64,000 nt of DNA from Petaurus breviceps papuanus (taxonomy: Eukaryota; Chordata; Mammalia; Diprotodontia; Petauridae): contig JAMXIF010000073.1 in the NCBI GenBank assembly GCA_028583685.1, positions 7,235,631-7,299,630 on the forward strand, given 5' to 3'. The notes below the pieces were generated by a model. It made no database searches. It saw only the letters and a list, made by a program, of their open reading frames with translations, and was not told the origin of the DNA. Positions 58,498 to 64,000 of the stretch are shown piece by piece; the first letter of the stretch is position 1; the number at the start of each line of letters is the position of its first letter. The position numbers and the translations under genes are program-made.

Positions 58498-58921
58498 CCG
58501 TGTTTCCCCGACAATAAGACACTGTCTTATTAATTTTTTTGGACAGAAAAACACCAGAGGGCTTATTTTCAGGGGAGGGCTTATCTTAATGAACATTGAC
58601 AGCAATTTTAATAAACAGGTAAATGTGAACAAAAAAATGTACCTTTATTCAATAAGCAAATCACTGGGGAAGAACAGGATGATGCGCTCACTGCTGCAGC
58701 TCTGATTGGATGCAGCTCGGAGCGCGGCGTGTGTTTCACGGCGGTGGGGAAACGGTTCATCAGAGGGTACCGTAATGTAGTGTGTAGCGCAGGGGATCAC
58801 CTTCACTACAGTAGCAATCTCAATAGGGCTTATTTTCGGGGGAGGGCTTATTTTAGAGGAATCTTACACAGTAAGGGGAGGGCTTATTTTTGGGATAGGT
58901 CTTATTATCGGGGAAACACAG
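58498..58921. mobile_element. Mariner/Tc1-type MITE, 424 bp, TA target duplication
   Basis: Terminal inverted repeats of about 24 bp (left CCGTGTTTCCCCGACAATAA, right the reverse complement of CTGTGTTTCCCCGATAATAA) differ at about three positions. TA lies on both sides (58496-58497 and 58922-58923). The subterminal word GGGCTTAT recurs near 58559, 58577, 58826, 58844 and 58880. The interior (58690-58780) is unusually CpG-rich for this window, which suggests a fairly recent insertion. No transposase frame. It split an older MIR. Confidence 0.88.
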
Positions 58922-58923
58922 TA

Positions 58924-59000
58924 GTAAATATGAGGTGGGATTTGAGCCCAGGTTTTCCTGACTTCAAGTCCACCACTCTTTGCACTGTGTCAAACTGCCT
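58924..59000 (-). repeat. MIR remnant, right of the MITE
   Basis: 'gtgggatttgagcccaggtt' and 'ttcctgacttcaagtccacc', antisense. Confidence 0.7.
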
Positions 59001-59690
59001 TTCCTCCAACACATTGCTAGCAACACCAGAGAGTGTTTAGGGGCTTAATCTTTCAAAGAATGACCTTAGTATGGGGTCTAACTGAACTAGGAGTATAATG
59101 GCCTAACAAATAGCTGATTGCCTAAGATGGATGAATATTTCACGTCATGTATAAATGAGTGAATAGCAGAGAATTAATTTATTTTAATTCTTCGCTTATT
59201 TTAATAACAACATATTTTTCTGAGAGGACATTAGGCTGGCAAAAATCAAAAGTTAGCCAATGGTGAATTTTTTGATATGGTACTTATTTACAAACTTGCT
59301 GCGGAGAATTCTTTAAATAAACTTCATTAGTTGACATTGTGAGCCTGCTTCCACCCCCTTTTCTCTCCTTTGCCCCTATTTTAATTAATAAAGTTACATT
59401 TGCTGGTGCCCTGTAGGTACCACTGGGTCTTCCCATCTGACTTGCAGCTGAAACCTCCTATATGTGTTTTTTGCCTCTATTAGAAAACAAGAGCTCCTCA
59501 AGAGAAGGGACTGTTTGGTTTTTTCCATTTGTATCTCCAACGTTTCACAGAAAGTAATAACTTAAAAATGTTTTTTCAGCCATCCAGCCATTCATCGTAA
59601 GGCCTGGGCTAGCCAACACCTTGCATCTGTCTGAGTATCATTGTTAAGTTTCTCTGTTCTCTGTTGGCACAAATAGTCTATGGCATCTCA
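59001..59690. other. EDAR intron, mostly unassigned
   Basis: An L2-like end at about 59480-59570 ('caagagaagggactgtttgg'). Nothing else recognised. Confidence 0.45.
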
Positions 59691-59990
59691 TGATGACCTA
59701 CTCATCAAAAGCAGCATAAGGGGTATCATTGAAAAAAATGCCTATCTGGAAAAGGAAGTGGCCTGGTCATGTGGGAGGAGCAAGAGACAGCAAATGGACA
59801 GCCTGAATGTTTCACTGGTAGCTACGAAATATTAAAATATCAGAGGAAAACCTGTGGCAGGTGTCTGGAGGATCTATGGGAAGACAAGGATAAGGATATC
59901 ATAGGGGGAGAAAGAATTACTAGTACCATTGGAGTAGCTGTGCCCACAGCAGTGAGAACACAGAGCCATTGAAATATTGAAGCCTGTTCT
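59691..59990 (+). mobile_element. RTE-class LINE C-terminal remnant
   Basis: 'aggaagtggcctggtcatgt' and following text decode in shifted frames to KWPGHV-like and GK-rich pieces matching the RTE C-terminal W-GHV pattern. Same class as 23480-25440 but sense here. Confidence 0.55.
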
Positions 59991-61535
59991 CTGCAATATG
60001 GATATCTACTGGTTCCCTAAAGTTATATAATGCACCTGTTTGTTTTCCAAAGCATATGAATCTTAAGGTCCAGAGTTGGGGGATGGACAAAGGAGAGGGG
60101 TCAGGACCTCTTGCTAGGAAAGGCTGCAGAGAAACAGGCCCCATAACCGAGGCAGTTGTTCCTCTTGGAGAGCATATTTGTGCCAAAAGAGTCCCAAAGA
60201 AGAGACCATGAAGATTCTAAAATACCAGAGAATAAGGCAGTACGTCTAATGGCATTTAATACTATTCCCTCCCATTTGAACCAGGAAAAGCACACAGATG
60301 CCTGACTATCCTTGGTAGTCTAACTCAGGGTGGGGTCTTCTGGGAAAACATCTTCTTAGTACTTAGCCCATTGGGATCCTCTAATGTTTGGGTCCTAGAG
60401 AAGGCATGGATAACTTCCTCTACAGAAGATGAGTTAACTTTGTAGAATTAGGGAGTTCGCCATAATTTCTCTTTCTCCTTTTGCCAACTCTGTGACCTCA
60501 GATTGCCAGGCATGCCCAAGCCCTGTTCCTACCTAGTCCTTTCATTTTTAGCGACAGCACAGTTTGCAAGATGAAGAACTCCTTGGTGGGAGACTAGACA
60601 TTTTTACAGGACTCAATGACAGCACAAAGGAAGAAAAGAAAGACTTTGGGTGCTCTCAAGCCATACCTTATGTGATGCATCTGTGGGCTCCTGGGCATGT
60701 GGGAGTTGTCCAGCTAGGACCCTCTCCCCACTTATCCCCCGTTGCTAGAATGGGATGCTATTACTCCTGAAGGTTGTGGACCATGTGCTCTATGTAGATC
60801 CTCCCACCCTTGGAATGCCAGTATCTTTCACCTTTTTATGAGTAGGTGTTACAGTTTTTACATGCGCGCTAAGCCTATTATCAATGAGAATAATTGGGCA
60901 GATTTTGTCAAAAAGTGCCAACTTCAGGCCTTGGATGTGGTTTTAAAGAGTGTGCCAATGAATGCACCTGCAGTACAAGGTGAATCCAAAAGATCCAATT
61001 TCTCTAGATCTTTTGTTAATTATAAGTGAAAGTTTTGGGGGAATGGGAAAAATTCCCCAAAGGAGAAAAGCACCTGCCCCTCCTGCTCCTCCTCCTCTCC
61101 CATAAAAGAAGTTTTTATTCTCTTTGGGGTTAAGAACACACCACAACATTCTAAAATCTGCTTGATGTCCAAAGCTCAATCTCAACTTTGGTTGAAATTC
61201 TGACATCTCATAGACTATCTGTGAGATTTAAACAGGATTCAGGCAGAAACCGGGAAATTCGTGTAGACTTCTTCCTGGCTTGTCGGTCTCAGGATGGGCG
61301 GAGAAGAGAGCCATGGTGGTCTGAATTTAGGTTACACACTCTGTAGCCATGTGCTAGAATAGCAGTGCCCCATAAGGGTTGGGGACATAAAATTTTTCAC
61401 TATAAACTTCTTTACCTAGAGGTTATAACTTAACTACAAAAACACATTGCAGGTTCTCAGCTGGTCTATAAAGAACCAACCCAGCAGTGATTAAAAAGCA
61501 GTCTGGTGGGTTATGAAGCTTTTTGTCACACCAGC
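59991..61535. other. EDAR intron, unassigned
   Basis: Unique-looking. The 95-codon frame at 60742-61029 contains scattered Cys (CGPCALCRS) but is not an EDAR cysteine-rich exon: spacing and flanks do not match and it lies on the opposite strand. Confidence 0.45.
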
Positions 61536-61539
61536 AGCC

Positions 61540-61790
61540 ATATTAAGGACAGAGTGCTACGCCTGGAGTCACAAAGATCTGAGTTCAAATTTGGCCTTAG
61601 ACACTTACTAGATGTGTGACCCTGGACAAATCACCTAATGTCTATTTGCTTCAGTTTCCTCAACTGTAAAATCGGGATAATAATAACATTTACCTCACAG
61701 GATTGTTTTGAAGAACCAAATGAGATGTTATTTGTAAAGTGTTTAACATAGTGCATGGATGTAATAGGTGCTACATAAAGGCTTACTCCC
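61540..61790 (+). repeat. Near-full-length MIR
   Basis: 'gatgtgtgaccctggacaaa', 'cagtttcctcaactgtaaaa', 'cacaggattgttttgaagaa'. Confidence 0.9.
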
Positions 61791-61974
61791 TTCTGTCCTG
61801 GTATTTTTCAGTTTATTTGCTCATGTAATGAATCAATGTCCTTTCAATATGGAAAAGAAAATTAAACATTATGTTCTTCAGATTCTACTGGGCCACATAG
61901 CTATTACATACTGTAAACCACTTGCTTCCTCCCTTTCTAGAGCATTTTGAATTGGACATTTCATTAATTTGTTG

Positions 61975-62232
61975 GCCAGACGGGTGGTGCAGTGATAGAG
62001 AACTGGGCCTAGAGGCAGGAAGACTTGTCTTCCTGAGTTCAAATCTAGCCTCAGACACTTACTAGTTGTGTGATCCTGGGCAACTCACTTAACTCTGCAT
62101 CAGTTTCCTCATCTGTAAAATGAGCTGGAGAAGGAAATGGCAAACCAGTCCAGGATCTTTGCCACAAAAACCCCAAATGAGGTGACAGAGAGTAGGACAC
62201 AACTGAAAACGACTAAGCAGCAACAACAATTT
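61975..62232 (+). repeat. Full-length RTE-tailed CORE-SINE
   Basis: From 'ggccagacgggtggtgcagt' through 'gagctggagaaggaaatggc' to 'agagtaggacacaactgaaa' and a CAACAACAA end. Confidence 0.92.
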
Positions 62233-62286
62233 GTTAAAGAAACAAGACTGAGAAAAGATCACAAATTTGGATCCAGAGGGATCATC

Positions 62287-62447
62287 TCTTTTTTTTTTTT
62301 TGCTTGTTGGAGGAGAGAAGGCAGGGCAATTGGGGTTAAGTGACTTGCCCAAGGTCACACAGCTAGTTTTTTTTGTGTTAAGAGTCTGAGGCTGGATTTG
62401 AACCTCCAGGGCTGGTGCTCTATTTACCATGCCACCTAGCTGCCCCA
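62287..62447 (-). repeat. Marsupial SINE
   Basis: T-rich tail at the left, then 'gggcaattggggttaagtga' to 'catgccacctagctgcccca', antisense. Confidence 0.93.
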
Positions 62448-62844
62448 ATCATTTTCTAAGAAAGGTTAAATAAGGATGATGGTGACCACTTTACATCAGA
62501 AAACAAAGTGGTTATCTCTGCTAGAACTGGTGTGACGTGAGGTGATGTGATGTCCAGATCAAAAAGACTAGTCTGCTTCTGGGTCTCCTTGGTGCTGATT
62601 CCATAGCAGTCTGACTAAGGAGGAAGATGGAAAGCTATGCCCAGTCCTGATTATGTCTTACTGACATGGAGCCATCTGATCAGCCCTTAAGGGTGCATGG
62701 TTAGACAGCGATACCTCTATGTTGTGTAATCATAGATTGTAATAATGCTTTTGAGATTTTAGTTAATCCCATAAATAGGCCAGCATGCACCTACGAGACA
62801 TATATACAGCTGAGGAGGATGAAAACTTATTAGATCTCAGGGCT

Positions 62845-63010
62845 AAATAACTCTAGAAAGATATTAAGGTGTCATTTGGTTTGACCCTCTCATTATACAG
62901 AGAAAGAAAGGGAGGTCCAGAGGAACTGAGGAACTTGTCTAAGATCACAAATGTAAAACCCAAATGTGAACTTAGATCCTTTGACTCCAAATTCAGTCTT
63001 CCTTCCGTTG
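62845..63010 (-). repeat. MIR-like SINE
   Basis: 'gaaagggaggtccagaggaa' and 'cctttgactccaaattcagt', antisense. Confidence 0.8.
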
Positions 63011-63071
63011 TTATATGGTGCTTCCTCACCAGAGGCTGAAACATCCCTGAAGCAAGTACTAAAGATGATTG

Positions 63072-63223
63072 CAGGGGCGGCTGGGTGGCGCAGTGAATAG
63101 AGCACCAGCCATGGAGGTTCAAATCTTCAACCTTAACACAAAAAAACTAGCCATGTGACCTTGGGCTAGTCACTTAACCCCAATTGCCCTCCAAAAAGCA
63201 CAAAAATAAAAAATAAAATAAAA
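63072..63223 (+). mobile_element. Young marsupial SINE with target duplication
   Basis: 'ggggcggctgggtggcgcag' to 'cttaaccccaattgccctcc' with an A-rich tail. Flanked by a perfect 12-bp duplication TAAAGATGATTG (63060-63071 and 63224-63235). Confidence 0.93.
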
Positions 63224-63473
63224 TAAAGATGATTGTGTTGATATGCACTTGCAATAGGGCAATATGGTACCCAAAGGGTTAAAATATCCCTTGTGGGTTT
63301 CCAGAACATACAAGCACTGGTGAAACTATTGCCTAAAATACTGTTTCACTGTCTGACCCATAGCTGGGCATACTGCAAGTGTTCAATAAACATTTTCTGA
63401 TTAACTGGAGCCCATGAAATGCGGTGGCCCTTGGGAAACATGGCAAGGGTGTTTAGGGGACAATAGGCTAGAT

Positions 63474-63649
63474 TAGGAGTGGGGAACCTTTAGCTTCAAG
63501 GCCACATGTGACCCTCTAGGTCCTCAAGTGCAGCCCTTTGACTGAACCCAAACTTCACAGAATAAATCCCCTTAATAAAAGGATATGTTTTGCACCTGAG
63601 GATCTAGAAGGCCACATGTGGCCCTGAGGCTGCAGGTTTCCCACCCTTG
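63474..63649. mobile_element. hAT-like palindromic MITE
   Basis: The left 58 bases ('taggagtggggaacctttag' onward, with 'ggccacatgtgaccctctag') are largely the reverse complement of the right 58 ('gaaggccacatgtggccctg' to 'gtttcccaccctt'). About 175 bp in total. The same family is seen in halves at 1651 and 2859. The expected 8-bp target duplication is not clear. Confidence 0.7.
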
Positions 63650-64000
63650 CTAGAAAATAGAACCTTTAAAACCTTGACTTTGCAGAATAATAACTTTAGG
63701 CTATGCTATCCTATCCTTTTTTAGAATTTGTAAATAGGACCTAAAGGAGAATTTGATCCTGAGCCTGTGTAGAATCTATCTCATTTAAATGCTGAAAAGG
63801 GATTGATGTCTACCTAAGATATCCTCACTTGTCTACCTAAGATATCTGGGATCTCACACATATGGATGTTTCCTCCAGTGATACAGATCTCAGCCTATCC
63901 ATGGTTGCCCATAGTCTGACCCTTGTCCATCTACCCTGTAAGTTTGACAATGGGAGTCCACCCAATGTGCTGGTGGCCTTCCTTGATTTTTCACAGGGAT

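Noticed and set aside
58403-59040. Two 100-codon plus-strand frames
   Set aside because: They are readings through MIR and MITE sequence; the repeated GLIF/RAYF words come from the GGGCTTAT subterminal repeats.
60742-61029. Cys-containing 95-codon frame as a possible missing EDAR cysteine-rich exon
   Set aside because: It lies on the plus strand, opposite to EDAR; cysteine spacing and residues do not match CRD1-3, and no fitting splice borders were found.

Overview
The window is mammalian, almost certainly marsupial, genomic DNA. The diagnosis rests on the repeats: many tRNA-derived CORE-SINEs of the 'ggcagctaggtggcgcag' type typical of marsupials, MIR/THER1-like SINEs, L2 and L3/CR1-like remnants, marsupial-type L1 and an RTE LINE. 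The only gene I can support also agrees: its exons encode a protein very close to, but distinct from, human EDAR. I cannot tell an American from an Australian marsupial. Two 10-base N runs mark assembly gaps. Repeat boundaries are estimates made by eye unless a target-site duplication is quoted.

Gene content: the 3' half of EDAR (ectodysplasin A receptor, a TNF-receptor superfamily member) lies on the minus strand. Seven coding exons can be placed to the base: 51369-51283 (extracellular stalk), 49031-48906 (transmembrane segment), 48797-48723, 48407-48335, 44450-44291, 43811-43751 (cytoplasmic linker) and 39823-39504 (death domain and stop). All phases join without a break. Together they give about 300 residues, matching roughly human residues 149-448. 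The signal peptide and cysteine-rich ligand-binding exons were not found and should lie beyond 64000. A 3' UTR should run left from 39503, but its end is uncertain.

Region 1-37 kb (downstream of EDAR) shows no recognisable protein-coding exon. It holds layered repeats: L2 split by a solo LTR (313-821); AT-rich palindromes (1785-1938); an L1 ORF1-region fragment (9370-9960); a GC-richer unassigned block (10240-11230); a 1-kb L2 (15200-16250); an antisense L1 ORF2 fragment (16950-20060); an antisense RTE element (about 23480-25440) split by a second copy of the same LTR family and by a dimeric SINE; an antisense L1 with a second copy of that dimer in its target duplication (28039-28897); and a sense L1 3' end (32930-34660). 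A diverged 7SL (SRP) RNA pseudogene sits at 38231-38518.

Region 39.5-51.4 kb is the EDAR exon-bearing part. Region 51.4-64 kb is the next EDAR intron, with a U6 snRNA pseudogene inside a hAT-like element (53341-53450), a fresh-looking TA-flanked mariner-type MITE (58498-58921), an RTE remnant, and young SINEs with intact target duplications. I found no CRISPR array, bacterial-type operon or novel multi-gene system. The most notable observations are the dimeric SINE family, the nested insertions, the NAGNAG acceptor before the EDAR transmembrane exon, and isoleucine at the position of human EDAR Val370.
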